Positions 45,701-57,013 of a DNA stretch of 64,000 bases are shown here, in pieces. The position numbers were made by a program, and so were the translations under genes. The notes beneath the pieces were generated by a model. It was given only the letters and a program-made list of their open reading frames with translations, was not told where the DNA came from and made no database searches. Source of the DNA: Metallyticus violacea (Eukaryota; Arthropoda; Insecta; Mantodea; Metallyticidae); NCBI GenBank assembly GCA_030762175.1, contig CM060831.1, positions 82,553,501 through 82,617,500 on the forward strand. Direction: 5' to 3'. The first letter of the stretch is position 1, and each line of letters begins with the position of its first letter.

Positions 45701-45999
45701 GTCGGTCCTGGTGGTGTAGAGGTAACCATAGTTGCCTTCTAAACCCAACATCGCGGGTTCAAACCCGGCCAGAATCGATGGATTTTTTTTTTTCGGGCGT
45801 AAAAATGCTAAGTATGACTTCCTTCGGAAGGGAAGTAAAGCCGTGGGTCCCGTGTCGTACATTTACGGCACGAAAAAGAACATCAAGCCTGAAAGAAGAG
45901 ACCTCTGAGCAAAATTTGTCGGCCGTTTCACACCCTGAATTGAATGGGACGTTGATGACCTGAGATGTTAAAGAGCGTTTGTAAATAAACAAATCAAAC
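45701..45999 (+). mobile_element. SINE1 copy 9
   Basis: Near-consensus plus-strand SINE1: GTCGGTCCTGGTGGTGTAGA head, B box GGTTCAAACCC (one change), a T-run expanded by several bases before CGGGCGTAAAAATGC, and tail GTAAATAAACAAATC. Confidence 0.92.
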
Positions 46000-47735
46000 T
46001 AAAAAATATTTGAAAGACATATATCATGAGATTTATGAACTACAAGTATGTGGAAATATTGAGTTAACGTTTACAAATCCCAGGCGATTGCAGCGTTCTC
46101 TTTGTCTAGACTTTTTCGTATGATATGAGAGCGAGTGTAGGTCAACATGAAGGTTGGGTGTGACAGATGTAATTTGAGCTTCCAATTGAGATGTTGTTAT
46201 TTTGAATTTCATGTACGGCCAGCTATAAATTTTTGTCTATACACTAGAGCACTCTCAGATTGTATTACTTGTTGCCTTGCTACTATCGCTGCAAATTAAT
46301 TCAGCATGATCACCTCAAATGCAATAAGTTCATGGGTAGGGGCAAGACCCACTATATTTACCAGAACTCAATGTATGTATCGATAGAGACAAAATGGTGG
46401 AATATGTGGTTCCTGTCTTAATTACATCACTTTGTTAATTTCCAGTATTTTAGTTTATTACAGAGGTTTATAGTTGGAAGTATGAACAGTAGCGTGTTAC
46501 TTCTTTTGTTCTTTTTTTATTAAGTTAATATTGATTTATAAATTCACACCAGGAACTGGTGTAATATAAAGTGTTAGTACCACATGGGTTGCTCTTGTAT
46601 GTCTTTATTATGCAACATACATTGCCAAAATAGCAGTAATTAAAGGAGAAGTGCAAGTTTTGAATTTAATGATGGAACTGTAGTGTGTATTAAAACACTT
46701 CTGTGTATTAAAACACTTCTAATTAAAATGTGTGTTTAGGAAGGGTATTGTGAAAGTGAGGGTTGATGAAAAGAAAAAATCCGGAAGAATGAATGAAGAA
46801 GGTTTTGGAACGAGATGGGAGCTTTAATGAATGGTGTGAGCAGGATATTATGTTTCGACTCCTTTGCAAGTGGGGCTAGGACAAGAAAGGTACACCCATT
46901 TATAACTATTGTCAAGGAAGACTATGCCCTTTCACAGACGATGATAAATATAATGCTGTTCCAAATATGTCCATTAGTTTTAAGGTGTCCAGTTATTTGG
47001 AAGTTCGTGTAATTTATACAAAGTTGCTCTTACCTGTGGAGAAGTTTTAATTCATATTATTTTATATAACAGATGTTGTTTGTGAACAATTTCAGATTCT
47101 AAAAAAAACATAGAAATATTTTCTAATGATAAAGCATGTAACCTTGTAAACATAATACTGCGTAAAAGTTCTGTATTTGCTGTTGACAGTAATACGGCAA
47201 CTTTGACCGCCATTGTTTCCGTATTGGAATCTGGTAAATATAATGGATCTTGGTAGGGGTAAAATAATCATTATGCTCACAAACGTAACTTCGTGCTAGA
47301 GCCCGGTATAATGTAAATGGTTCACTGTTTTTATTTTTCTTCTTTTGTTAACTTTAGTATAACCTATCTAGTTCTTTAGAAACTCTAAATAGGACTTAGA
47401 TCTAATACATGTGTCTACAAGAATAGATATGACGCTTTTATCATTTGTATGACTACAAAAATAGCATTGGGCACTAAAACAGTCAAAATGCTTATCTAAC
47501 TGTAGCATTAGGTAAAGTATGACTGAAATTAACAAAAAAAATGTATTTCTTTATCATTTATTCCAAATAGACAAAGTTGTTGAACAGGCTGACATTACCT
47601 GATAAAAAGTATTTTCTAGATGGCAGTAAATTATGCAAAAAAAAAAACCTCGTAAAATATATAACATTTGTATAAAGTACTAAAAATCTAGAACAATAAA
47701 AGAAATGGTGGTTGTGCAAAGAGTATTGTTTTATA
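46000..47735. other. No recognisable gene
   Basis: AT-rich sequence with short frames only (longest about 65 codons at 46815-47012). No repeat family was recognised. A perfect tandem duplication of TGTGTATTAAAACACTTCT lies near 46684-46720. Confidence 0.4.
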
Positions 47736-48978
47736 CGAGGGTAAGTTTCCTGCCTCGCCTATAAGCATTATCTCATTCACAAAACCCTTGTCTGGTGTCA
47801 TACTTTATCTGTTAAGTACATAATTGCAGCTGTAACTGTGTTCAATTATTCAGATATAGTTACATAAAGAAAGATATGTGTAGAAGATTGTGACATGTTG
47901 AAAATAGAGTTTCGAGCTGTTATTAAAATTTTCACGAAAGATACACTTACTCCAAATGAAATTAAACATCGGTGTATATGGGAAGCACCCCCCTCATATT
48001 CTGCCGTAAAAGAATGGGCCAAACTTTTTCGAATGGGTCGAGAAAGCATTGAAGACGAAGAGCGTGCAGGTCGGCCCTTGGAGGTGCTCACTCCTGAAAA
48101 CATCGCTCTTGTGGAAGGAGAAACGGCGGCTCAAAGTTACAGAAATAGCAACAAGGCTGGGTCTTTTTTAAAACAACAATCCTTCGAATTATTCATGAAC
48201 ATTTAAACATGAATAAAGTTAGTGCAAGATGGGTGCCTATACTTCTTTCCTCAGTTCAAAAGCAGCAACGAGTTATCTGTTGCAAGGCATTTTTGGAGCT
48301 CTGCCATGGTAACGAGAGAGAAGTTCTGCAAACCATTGTTACAGGAGATGAAACTATGATTCTCTACTATGATTCCATGTCCAAAAGGATATCAATGGAG
48401 TGGCGTAAACCTGGCGAAGCAGGCCAAGGTTACTCAGTCAACCAAGAAGATCATGGCTACAATCTTTTGGCACTATGAAGGAATACTCTTCATTGACTTC
48501 AAGGAGAGGAACGCCACAGTAAATGGGGAGTACTACGCTGGCCTACTGCACAGACTGCGTGCTTCCATCAAAGAGAAAAGGCGAGGAAAGCTGAATGGTG
48601 GTGTGCGCCTTCTTCACGGCAACGCGCCTGTGCACACAGCTCTTGTTGCACATGAAGCTGTGAAGAAATGTGACTTCAAGGAGATCGACCATCCACCGTC
48701 AGATCTAACTCGCTCCCAGTGACTATTTCCTCTTCTCAAAACTCAAGAAGGACCTTCAAGGAAGAAAATTTAAGATTGACGAAGAAGCAATGGATGCTGT
48801 TTATGCCCATTTTGCTGACAAGACTTCTGACTATTTTGGAGGGGGGGATTGAAACGTTAATTCAAAGATGTAAAAAGTGTATTGCAATAAAGGGTAACTA
48901 TATGGAAAAGTGAAATATAATTGTTGTCTTTATCATACCTAAAACTGGTTAGGCCGGAAACTTATGGATCTACCCTCG
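47736..48978 (+). mobile_element. MarA mariner copy 8, both ends present
   Basis: A 1243-bp plus-strand copy with TA at 47734-47735 and 48979-48980. The 5' end is CGAGGGTAAGTTTCCTGCCT, lacking about 10 bp of the terminal repeat. The 3' end is intact (CGGAAACTTATGGATCTACC). Confidence 0.93.
47895..48913 (+). pseudogene. MarA transposase pseudogene (copy 8)
   Basis: The family start codon is changed to ATA at about 47904; an upstream ATG at 47895 is in frame. The N-terminal frame to 48206 reads EWAKLFRMGRESIEDEERAG, then has a 13-bp loss in the EIMEDRRL region and an extra base. NMNKVSARWVPILLSSVQKQ resumes at about 48206, with first catalytic motif VTGDETMI. The second is LLHGNAPVH, with glycine for aspartate. 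The third region is broken (IDHPPSDLTRSQ then a stop), with DYFLF found in the next frame. Inactive. Confidence 0.9.
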
Positions 48979-48997
48979 TATATAACATCTATATATC

Positions 48998-49384
48998 CTA
49001 CGATACGCAAACACTGCAACATGCATAGCTTTGGTTATGAGAAAGAGAAAGGACTGAACTATGGTAGATTTGTATCGGGTCGTCGCTCCCCCACCCTTGA
49101 ATAGCCGACATTTCATTAGGGAAACAAATTCCGGTGACCGTCGAGTGTATGATTGTTCTGTACACTTCGCAACCAGCACACACTCCAACAGCGGGCGGTT
49201 CCCCTGTTAAAAACCGTAGGGATGCGAGAAACATAGCAGCATGCGGTGCAAAGGAACTTGTCGACGACACGCCAATGTCATCTCCCGTGAAAACACAATG
49301 CAGCGTTCCATGCAAATATTTCATATGTACATTTATCGGCAAACACTCTCTCGCCTTGTTATATAGCTCAGTGGGTACAAACAC
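48998..49384 (-). other. 128-codon ORF with antisense ORF, unidentified
   Basis: A minus-strand frame beginning MFVPTELYNKARECLPINVH, opposite an 84-codon plus frame (49134-49388). GC is higher than in the flanks. The minus frame is cysteine-rich toward its end. No motif was recognised. It could be part of an unknown repetitive element. Confidence 0.2.
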
Positions 49385-49429
49385 CTAACTAGAATAACTA
49401 TCTGATGGAAAGATATTTCGAGTCGAGTG

Positions 49430-49736
49430 TGTGTCCTGGTGGTGTAGTGGTTACCATACTTGCCTCCTACACCCAAGAACGCGGGTTCGAACCCGGCCAG
49501 GACCGATGGTTTTTTTCGGGCGTAAAAATCCTAAGTATGGCTTCCTTCGGAAAGGAAGTAAAGCCGCGGGTCCCGTGTCGTACATTTACGGCACGATAAA
49601 GAACCTCAAGCCTGAAAGAGAGGCCTCTGAGCAAAATTTGTCGGCCTTTCACGCCCTGAGTTGAATGGGACGCTGATGACCTGAGATGTTAAAGAGCGTC
49701 CATAAATAAATCAATCAATCAAAAAAAAAAAAAAAA
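49430..49736 (+). mobile_element. SINE1 copy 10
   Basis: Near-consensus plus-strand SINE1: CCTGGTGGTGTAGTGGTTACC head, intact B box GGTTCGAACCC, body CGGGCGTAAAAATCCTAAGT, and tail with ATCAATCAATC and a 16-base A-run. CGAGTGTGTG (49424-49433) and CGAATGTGCG (49741-49750) may be a decayed target duplication. It looks like one of the younger copies. Confidence 0.92.
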
Positions 49737-49750
49737 GAGACGAATGTGCG

Positions 49751-50380
49751 ACCTTTTAATTCATAATAAATTGTCATAATTTAAAATATAATTTCGTTAA
49801 ATATTATGAATATGTTTTTATTTTAAATACTTTGTTTTTATTTGTATTTGATTTTTATTTTTCATAAAATTATTTATTCATTTAGTAGTGTTTACTTTTG
49901 GGGGGTGGGTGAGGGTAAATTATAAATACATAAAGATTTTAAGCGTTCAATTGATATAGCAAAGAATGTAAGTAAAAAGTGTATAAGACCATATGGAAAC
50001 TACAAAGAACAATTTAACATAGTAGTTTTAACAATAGAGTTATACGTTTTCATAAACCTAGGTACAGTGATGCAGTGTAAAAGATGCTATTAATTTATTC
50101 TCAGTGTTTGGATGTTATCGTGGCCCTGAAAAGACTCTTTTGTTTATCAGAGTTCAAGTGTACCAGGATTGTGGGCGAATGGAAACGAAAAAACCCGAAC
50201 ACGAGTTGTCTAAAGACCTGCACGCCTCAGCAGCAGTTAAATGGAAATTCTGACCTTTATATCATGGCAGGTGCAATATGTCCACCGGCCGCCGTGATGG
50301 CTCTAGGCAATCCTCTGCCTAAACTTCTTAGAGATTTCCGAAGGAATGTAAGGCATTGTGATGGATCCCGTCGAAGTATA
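49751..50380. other. No recognisable gene
   Basis: AT-rich, then mixed sequence. A 101-codon plus frame at 50084-50389 shows no motif and runs into MarA. Confidence 0.35.
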
Positions 50381-51946
50381 CGAGGGTAGGTCCATAAGTT
50401 TACGGCCTAACCATTTTCTAGGTATGATAAAGACAAAAACTATATTTCACTTTTCAATATAGTTACCTTTTATTGCAATAAACTTCTCACGTCTTTGAAT
50501 TAACATTTCAACTTCCCATCCAAAATAGTCAGAGGTCTTGTCTGCAAAATGGGCATAAACGGCATCCATCACTTCTTCGTCACACTTAAATTTCTTTCCT
50601 CGAAGTTCCTTCTTGAGTTTTGAGAAGAGGAAATAGTCACTGGGAGCTAGATCTGGGCTGTAGGGTGGATGATCGATTTCCTTCAAGCCACATTTCTTCA
50701 GAGCTTCCTTTGCAACAAGAGCTGTGTGCACAGGCGCGTTGTCGTGAAGAAGGTGCACACCATCACTAACTTTCCTCGCCTTTCCTCTTTGATAGAAGCA
50801 TGTAGTTTGTGCAGTAGGCCAGCATAGTACTCCCCATTTACTGTGGTGTTTCTCTCCTTGAAGTCAATCTTTTTTTTTTTTTTTTTTTTTAACTCTGGAA
50901 TACTTTCATCCTGATATCTTGTTTCTACATCAAGACATAATACTCCAGATTTGTTTTATTTATTCCTCTTACATTTTTAATACAATTTAAATTCTACAGA
51001 TCTTAAAATCTGCAATACTAATACTATAACTAAACAAAACTAAAACTTCAATAAACAAACCCGCTACTGGAATCCAGCACTACGGCTATTTTACTATGAT
51101 TTATAATTACTGGTAACCAGTAGCAATAATTACATTTAGAATTAATTACTTTACAATTTTTATCCGGTTTAATGTCTACAATCTTCATTTCTGTTTACGC
51201 TCGATATCCGGGCTGCTCCCCATCAGGACCTGGACATCAATGAGGTTACTGCCGTTCTCAAGCAGCAGCTCTACTGAACCATGGTGTGTTGACAGTGCAG
51301 TTCTTCTCCTCTCTTCTTTTGATCTCTGTCTACTTCTTCTTCTCTCAACTGCTTCCTTTCCGCCCGAAAACTGCCATTATTCCCTTTCTCTGTCAGTTCT
51401 GCTCTCTTCTCCTGATTCAAATTGGCTATTATCCTCTTTATTATCTTTTTCTTCAACTATTTCTACTAGTAAATATCTTTGTTGCCTTTCCCTGATTCTC
51501 TGGGATCTTCTAGGGGAACATACGATTTCTGAACTGTGATTTTGTTCTCTTGTTTGATTTTTATTGTTTATATATGTCATTTTGCATGATATTTTATTTG
51601 TTAGTTCATTCAATGCACTAAAATCATCTTCATCTCTCATGATGTTCCAGATGTGTTTCCCTGCAAGTAGTCGTCTTTCCTCTGCTACAATTGACCGGTG
51701 TTTAGGGCATTCAAATGAGACATGTTCGGTGTATCGATCACGTTACAGCCGTGCATGTATTGTTTGCTTGTAATTTAAATCTTTGCAAATATGAGCAATA
51801 TGGACCGTGTCCTGTTACATAACGTAGTTGAAGTCAACGAAGAGTATTCCTTCACAGTCCCAAAAGATTGTGGACATGATTATAGTTGACTGAATGACCT
51901 TGGCCTTTAGAGACGGTGCTTGCCAGTTTACACAACTCCATTGATT
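50381..51946 (-). mobile_element. MarA mariner copy 9, split by a LINE
   Basis: The 3' end is intact (CGAGGGTAGGTCCATAAGTT after TA at 50379-50380). Transposase C-terminal sequence occupies 50447-50758 in one open frame with LLHDNAPVH and YSPDLAPSDYFLFSKLKK both intact. The copy is interrupted at 50868-51827 by a LINE, resumes with SQSTIIMS-region sequence and ends at 51946, where a palindrome begins. The N-terminal half is missing. Confidence 0.9.
50868..51827 (-). mobile_element. 5'-truncated LINE 3' end inside MarA
   Basis: Inserted on the minus strand: the T-run at about 50870-50891 is its poly(A) tail, and TTGAAGTCAA at 50858-50867 and 51828-51837 is the target duplication. The 5' side reads YVTGHGPYCSYLQRFKLQAN followed, across two indels, by CNVIDTP and EHVSFECPKHRSIVAEERRL. 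This resembles the zinc-knuckle-like C terminus (GHG..YL..F, then EH....CP) found after the RNase H or reverse transcriptase domains of several insect LINE clades. A charged C-terminal tail follows (RRSQRIRERQQRYLL). The clade is not determined. Confidence 0.8.
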
Positions 51947-52081
51947 CTAGAAAAGCAGAAAGGGATAAAACACTTAAACGTCACAGATTAGTAATCACTG
52001 TATTTCGAACTGCAGATCGAAAAATGCCGATTACAAATCTGTGACTTTTTCTTAGTGTTTTATTCTTTTCTGTTTTTCTAG
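51947..52081. repeat. 135-bp near-perfect palindrome, MITE-like
   Basis: CTAGAAAAGCAGAAAGGGAT at 51947 pairs with ATTCTTTTCTGTTTTTCTAG ending at 52081. The centre is CTGCAG at 52010-52015. The two 66-69-nt arms align with roughly one mismatch in seven and one 3-nt gap, through matching blocks ATAAAACACT and GTCACAGAT. It starts exactly where MarA copy 9 stops. Size and symmetry fit a palindromic MITE or a hairpin-RNA precursor. No coding content. Confidence 0.8.
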
Positions 52082-52128
52082 TTATTGTTATTTTAGTTAG
52101 ATTATTTTTCTTTTATATTATATCTATG

Positions 52129-52130
<2 letters not shown>

Positions 52131-52161
<31 letters not shown>
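52131..52161. repeat. (TG)n microsatellite
   Basis: Fifteen TG units at the left border of the degenerate satellite array. Confidence 0.95.
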
Positions 52162-52163
<2 letters not shown>

Positions 52164-52164
52164 G

Positions 52165-53360
52165 TAACGGTCTAGCGGTGGGAATTTTTTTTTCTCAATG
52201 AAAACTCGGTATATAACAATCAATTAACAAACGATTCACCGAGTTCGTTTACCAGCAAAATTGGACCATTGCGGATGGGAGTTAACCTAAAGCAAGTTTA
52301 AAAAAAAATGGAAAAATCGCTCTAGCGGCCGAAATTTTTGCATATTCTCAGCGAAACTCAGTAAATTTCTTCAAAATATATTTTTAAAAGTATTTTTCGA
52401 AAATTATGGCATTCTCGGCTTTAGGGGTGGGGGTTAATCTGAAACCCAAAATTTAAAAAGGACTCTAGCAGTACAGTATTTGTTTTTTCACAATAAAACT
52501 CAACACATATAATTTAAATCAAATAAAAAATATAGTTTCTGAAAATTGCTGAAATCAGTTTATTAGGAATGGGGGTCTATCTGAAAAACGAGCAGGGCTT
52601 AAAACGAAATTTAAAAATTGCTCTAGCGGCCGCATTTTTAAATGAAACTCTGCATATGCCATTTGAAATAAAATAATAAAATATATTCTGAAAAACAAAG
52701 AAATCGTACTATTAGGTAGGGGGATTTACCTGAAGCCCCAAGTTTTCAAATCGCTCTAGCGACATTAATACTTGTTTTTTCGCAACTTGTTTTTTCATAT
52801 ATACCACTTAAATAAAAAAAAAAAGTGTTTTAATCTCAGACTATTGAGAGTGGGGTTACTTGAAAAACGAGTACAAGTTAAAGTGAAATTAAAAAATCGC
52901 TCTAACAACCGCAATTTAATTTTTTTCAAAGGAAACTCGATATATGTTATTGAAATAAAATAAGAAAAATACTTTCTGAAAATCGGTGAAATCGGATTAT
53001 TAGCAAGGGGGGTGTACACAAAATTTAAAAATCACTCTAGCGTCATGAATGTTTGTTTTTTCCAAAGAAACTATGTACATAATTTTAAATAAAATAAGAA
53101 AAATATGTTATGAAAATAAATAAAATAAGAAAAATAGGTTATGAAAATGAGGAAAATCGGACCATTAGAAGTGAAAGTTTACTTCGAAACCCAAAATCTA
53201 CAAATCATCAATATTTGTTTCTTCACAGCAAAGTTAGGAATATACCATTTAAATAAAATAAGAAAAATAGTTTCTGAAAATTAGGGAAGTTGAACCATTG
53301 GTAGCAGCACTATATTTGAAAACCGAAATTCAAAAAGGGTTCTTGCGTTTAATTTTCTCT
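52165..53360. repeat. Degenerate tandem array, units of about 145 bp
   Basis: Eight to nine diverged units are anchored by TCTAGCG-like sites at 52171, 52321, 52464, 52622, 52755, 52901 (TCTAACA), 53036, then weaker at about 53200 and 53341. Spacings run from 133 to 165 bp. Within each unit the same order recurs: TCTAGCGGCCG..., a T-rich block, GAAACTC, AAATAAAATAAGAAAAAT, TTCTGAAAAT, AATCGG..ATTAG, GGGGTT.AC.TGAAA, and AAAATTTAAAAAT. The unit near 53080-53150 has an internal 35-bp doubling. High divergence indicates an old array. Confidence 0.85.
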
Positions 53361-54044
53361 ATATTGCTTTAAAATAAAACGACAAATTATTTCAGCATAT
53401 AAACTGTATTTATAACGATGCATATGTTTTATATTTAACAAAATCATAGAAGATAGAAAATATGAAATATTAATCTAATATGTGTGTGATAATTATATTT
53501 GTATGTAAGAACGCTCTGTAATAACCTCCAGAAAACGTTTACGTTATATGTTTTTACTACAATAACATTTAAATTAAATTTCAAAGCCCATGAAAATCGA
53601 TGTAACTTTCTACTGTTTTTATTTTCTTAGTATATTGTAATTGTTTTTGAATAGTAACATGTTTTTGTTTTATTGAAACATATGAACATCGTCTTCTTAA
53701 ATACGGAATGCAACTCGAAACTTCCTGTTATTTTTTTCTATTTTAGTGAATGTAAAGATGATATCAAGGGGTAAATTTACATGTTTACATTTAAAAATAC
53801 TCATACAGTATATCTTTATCTATCAGTGATCATATATTTCATTTAATTTTTGTGGTTCAATCTCGATGATGATGATGATAATAATAATAATTCTAAAAAT
53901 ATAGTTTCTCTTTTGTAATACTTATAAGCTACATGAATTCTATTTTTCTTCTCGTAAAATGACACAATGATGCCATAGATTATTTCATTTGCTTAATTAA
54001 TAAGCTTTATTTGTATTTTATATTCGTTTTTATAAAATTTATTC
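53361..54044. other. No recognisable gene
   Basis: AT-rich sequence with a GATGATGATGATAATAAT run at about 53867-53890. Confidence 0.4.
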
Positions 54045-54520
54045 AACTCCGTGAGAAATTCGCTTTGTTTGCGCAGCTCCTGCATGATGGACTATTTCAA
54101 ATATCCGCAGAGGAAGAAGTGTAGAGGTTTTAGATCAGATGATCTGCTTGGCTAGAAGACTTGTTTTTGTCTTCGTATACAATGAGCCGGATTGCTGCAT
54201 TTAGATAGTTGAAGAGCACCATTGACTTGTGCAGTGGAGTTCCATCATGTTGAAAACATGTCGTTACTCGCTTTTCCAGTGGTATATCCTCTAGCAGATT
54301 ATGGAGAAAATAAGGTTAGCGTTTTCCTGTAAGACGACTCAAAGAAAAATGGTTCATTAGATGGCCACTCGAAGATTCTCCGCTGCATATGGAATACTGT
54401 CTCCTTACCCAGTGGGGATTATCAACACTCCACATATTATAATTATTTACTGTCCCATATTGTACAATCTCGATTCGTCAGAAAACAGGATTCTGGATAC
54501 GAACCCTCATATTACTGGGG
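54045..54520 (-). pseudogene. Tc1/mariner-superfamily (QQDG-type) transposase remnant
   Basis: The minus strand reads LFSDESRLYNMGQ near 54480 (first catalytic aspartate block). It continues in other frames with NMWSVDNPHWVRRQYSI, RVTTCFQHDGTPLHKSMVLF near 54250 (second block, QHDG) and FLCGYLK near 54110 (end of the third block). The order and spacing match ITm-type transposases. At least three frame changes and several stops are present. It is not close to ITm-F1 by eye. Confidence 0.55.
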
Positions 54521-54629
54521 TTACCTTTTAAGTGGTTACAAAACTAGTAAAGAAACAAAATGTTTATACTTTTCAGAATATGCGCCTTTAAATTTTATAC
54601 ACTTTTGCATACCTCAATCCCATTCTCGA

Positions 54630-55445
54630 AACAATTTTTTTTTTTTTCACTCTGAAGTTGGTATCCCAAAAACATGACTTTTAAAGGCTTCAACAGCTTC
54701 TTGAGGTGATGAAAATCGCTGACCACGCATTTTTGTTTGACATTGTGGAATAAAAGAAGTTCTTGGGCGATAAATCAGGTGAGTACGGGCAATTAGACAA
54801 TAACCCGATGTTTTTCTCTTCCAAATAATCAATTTATTTGACGTACTGTGAGAGAGTTGGCATTGTCATGATGAAGAATGATGTGACGTTTTCGGTTGTT
54901 TTTCCTGATTTTGTCGATGACTTCTCGCAAACAAATTGTTGTATACCATTCAACATTAATTGTTCTTCTATCCTCTAAAAGAATGGTTGCGACATGTCCA
55001 GTACAACCGAAGAAACAAACGGTCATTTTCTTGCAAGTGCTTCATGAACGAACAACTTTTGTGGGATTCGGTTCATCTTGGAACACCCTAACAGTGGACT
55101 GTTGCTAGTTCCCGGTTCATACGAATATATCCAGGTTTCGTCACCTGTTACGATGTTGTGTACGGTTTGCAGTTCATCGGTGGAATTTTTTGAGCATTTC
55201 GTTACACCAATTAACACAAGCGTATTTCCAGCTTCGGTCAAATTATGCGGAACAGATCTTTTTCGCAGCTTTCGTGCAAAATGAAATGTACTGCAGTCTT
55301 TGACATGCTTAAGGATGCCTCTATCACACTGTCACACGATCTTCTTCAATCAAGCTGCGCGAGCATCTTACAAGGTAACCTTCGTATTTGCTACTTGCCC
55401 AGCATCCGTTCACAAAGTTCAATCGGGCTTTGAAATATCTCGTGT
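54630..55445 (-). pseudogene. MarE mariner transposase pseudogene
   Basis: A mariner of the lineage that resembles the transposase part of SETMAR proteins. The minus strand gives DELQTVHNIVTGDETWIYSY near 55140-55180 (first aspartate), NRIPQKLFVHEALARK, then VCFFGCTGHVATILLEDRRT and IINVEWYTTICLREVIDKI-type sequence to IILHHDNANSLTVRQIN near 54850-54880 (second aspartate). After a frameshift the tail KMRGQRFSSPQEAVEAFKSH ends near 54650. The third-aspartate block is out of frame near 54760. Upstream to 55445 only scattered N-terminal matches (LIEEDRVTV) remain. Terminal repeats were not found. Confidence 0.82.
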
Positions 55446-55804
55446 GTAGATGCAAACGACAGAAGGAACTGATTAGCATGCAGTATTTGCATCACAGAAG
55501 ACCGGTTGATGTTCACCCCTTTGCAATGAACATGCTTTGCGTTCGCTCTCCACTCTCCGTATATCAGGAACACTCGTCTGTGCAATGCCTAGTGAAGGAC
55601 TGTTTCAAAACAAGGCAGTTCGTATTCAAACCTCAACATTGGAGAGCAATACCAGTCAAATAGGACTAATCGTGTCATTTGAACTTTTTACTTTAGATTA
55701 TTGAAACCAGCTTCTTATTTTAACGTAATGCTTTCAGGGTAAGGAGGAGTATGAAGAATTTCATTTGTCGAGTTTGAAATGTTATTGACATTTGTATGAA
55801 TGTA
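55446..55804. other. No recognisable gene
   Basis: Unassigned spacer. Frames at 55388-55663 show no motif. Confidence 0.35.
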
Positions 55805-57013
55805 CACAAGGTAGGTCCATAAGTTTTCGGCCTAACCATTTTCTAGCTATTATAAAGACAAAAACTATATTTCACTTTTCAATGTAGTTATCCTTCATTG
55901 CAATACACTTCTCATATCTTTGAATTAACATTTCTATCCTCCCCACTCAAATAGTCGGAAGTCTTGCCTGCAAAATGGACATAAACAGCATCCATCACTT
56001 CTTCGTCACACTTAAATTTCTTTCCTTGAAGTTCCTTCTTGGGTTTTGAAAAGAGGAAATAGTCGCTGATAGCTAGATCTGGGCTGTAGGGTGGATGATC
56101 GATCTCCTTGAAGTCACATTTCTTCACGGTTTCCTTTGCAACAAGAGCTGTGTGCACAGGTGCGTTGTGCAGAAGGCGCACACCACCACTCAGCTTTCCT
56201 CGCCTTTTCTCTTTGATAGAAGCACGTAGTCTGTGCAGTAGGCCAACATAGTACTTCCCATTTACTGTGGTGTTCCTCTCTTTGAAGTCAATGAAGAGTA
56301 TTCCTTCACAGTCCCAAAAGAGTATGGCCATGATCTTCTCGGTTGACTAAATTACCTTGACTTTTAGAGGCGGTGCTTCGCCAGGTTTACGGCACTCCAT
56401 TGATTCTCTGTTAGATAAGAGATCATAGTAGAGGACCACAGTTTCATCTCCTGTAACAATGGTTTGCAGAACTTCTCTCTCTCTCTCTCTCTTGCCATGA
56501 CAGAGCTCCAAAGATGCCTGACAGCAGATGACTCGTTGCTGCTTTTGAACTGAGGAAAGAAGTCTAGGCACCCATCTTGCACTAACCTCATTCATGTTTA
56601 AATGTGCATGAATGTTTTAGAAAGGTCCAAGTTTTCTGCTATTTCTGTAACTTTGAGCCGCCGATCTTCCATAATTTCTCCTTCCTCAAGAGCGATGTTT
56701 TCAGCAGTGAGCACCCCCAAGGACCGACCTGCAAGCTCTTCGTCTTCAATGCTTTCTCGACCCATTCGAAAAAGTTTGGCATTCTTTTACGGTAAAATAT
56801 GAGGGAAATGCTTCCCCATATACACCGTCCAATTGCTGTTTAATTTCATTTCGAGAAGAACTTAATAACAGCTGAATACTTCATTTTGAACATGTCACAA
56901 TCTTCTACACATAGCCTTTTGTATGTAACTATATCTGAACAACTGAACGCAGTTATACCAGCAATAATTTAATTAATAGATAAGGTATGACGCCAAATAA
57001 GGGTTTTGTGAAA
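55805..57013 (-). mobile_element. MarA mariner copy 10, 5' terminal repeat lost
   Basis: Minus-strand copy with intact 3' end (CAAGGTAGGTCCATAAGTTT, TA at 55803-55804). Similarity ends at about 57013 inside the leader. The catalytic frame 55912-56331 is open and reads LHNAPVHTALVAKETVKKCD, where the second catalytic aspartate codon is deleted, and YSPDLAISDYFLFSKPKK. The first block TGDETVV is kept at about 56440. A CT run has expanded in the coding region at 56475-56491, adding Arg-Glu repeats. Part of the helix-turn-helix (56610-56625) is deleted. Confidence 0.92.

Noticed and set aside
50447..50758. Functional MarA catalytic domain
   Set aside because: Second and third catalytic sites look intact, but the rest is split by a LINE and truncated at 51946.
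54630..55445. Domesticated SETMAR-like gene
   Set aside because: There is no SET-domain sequence nearby and the mariner frame has stops and frameshifts.
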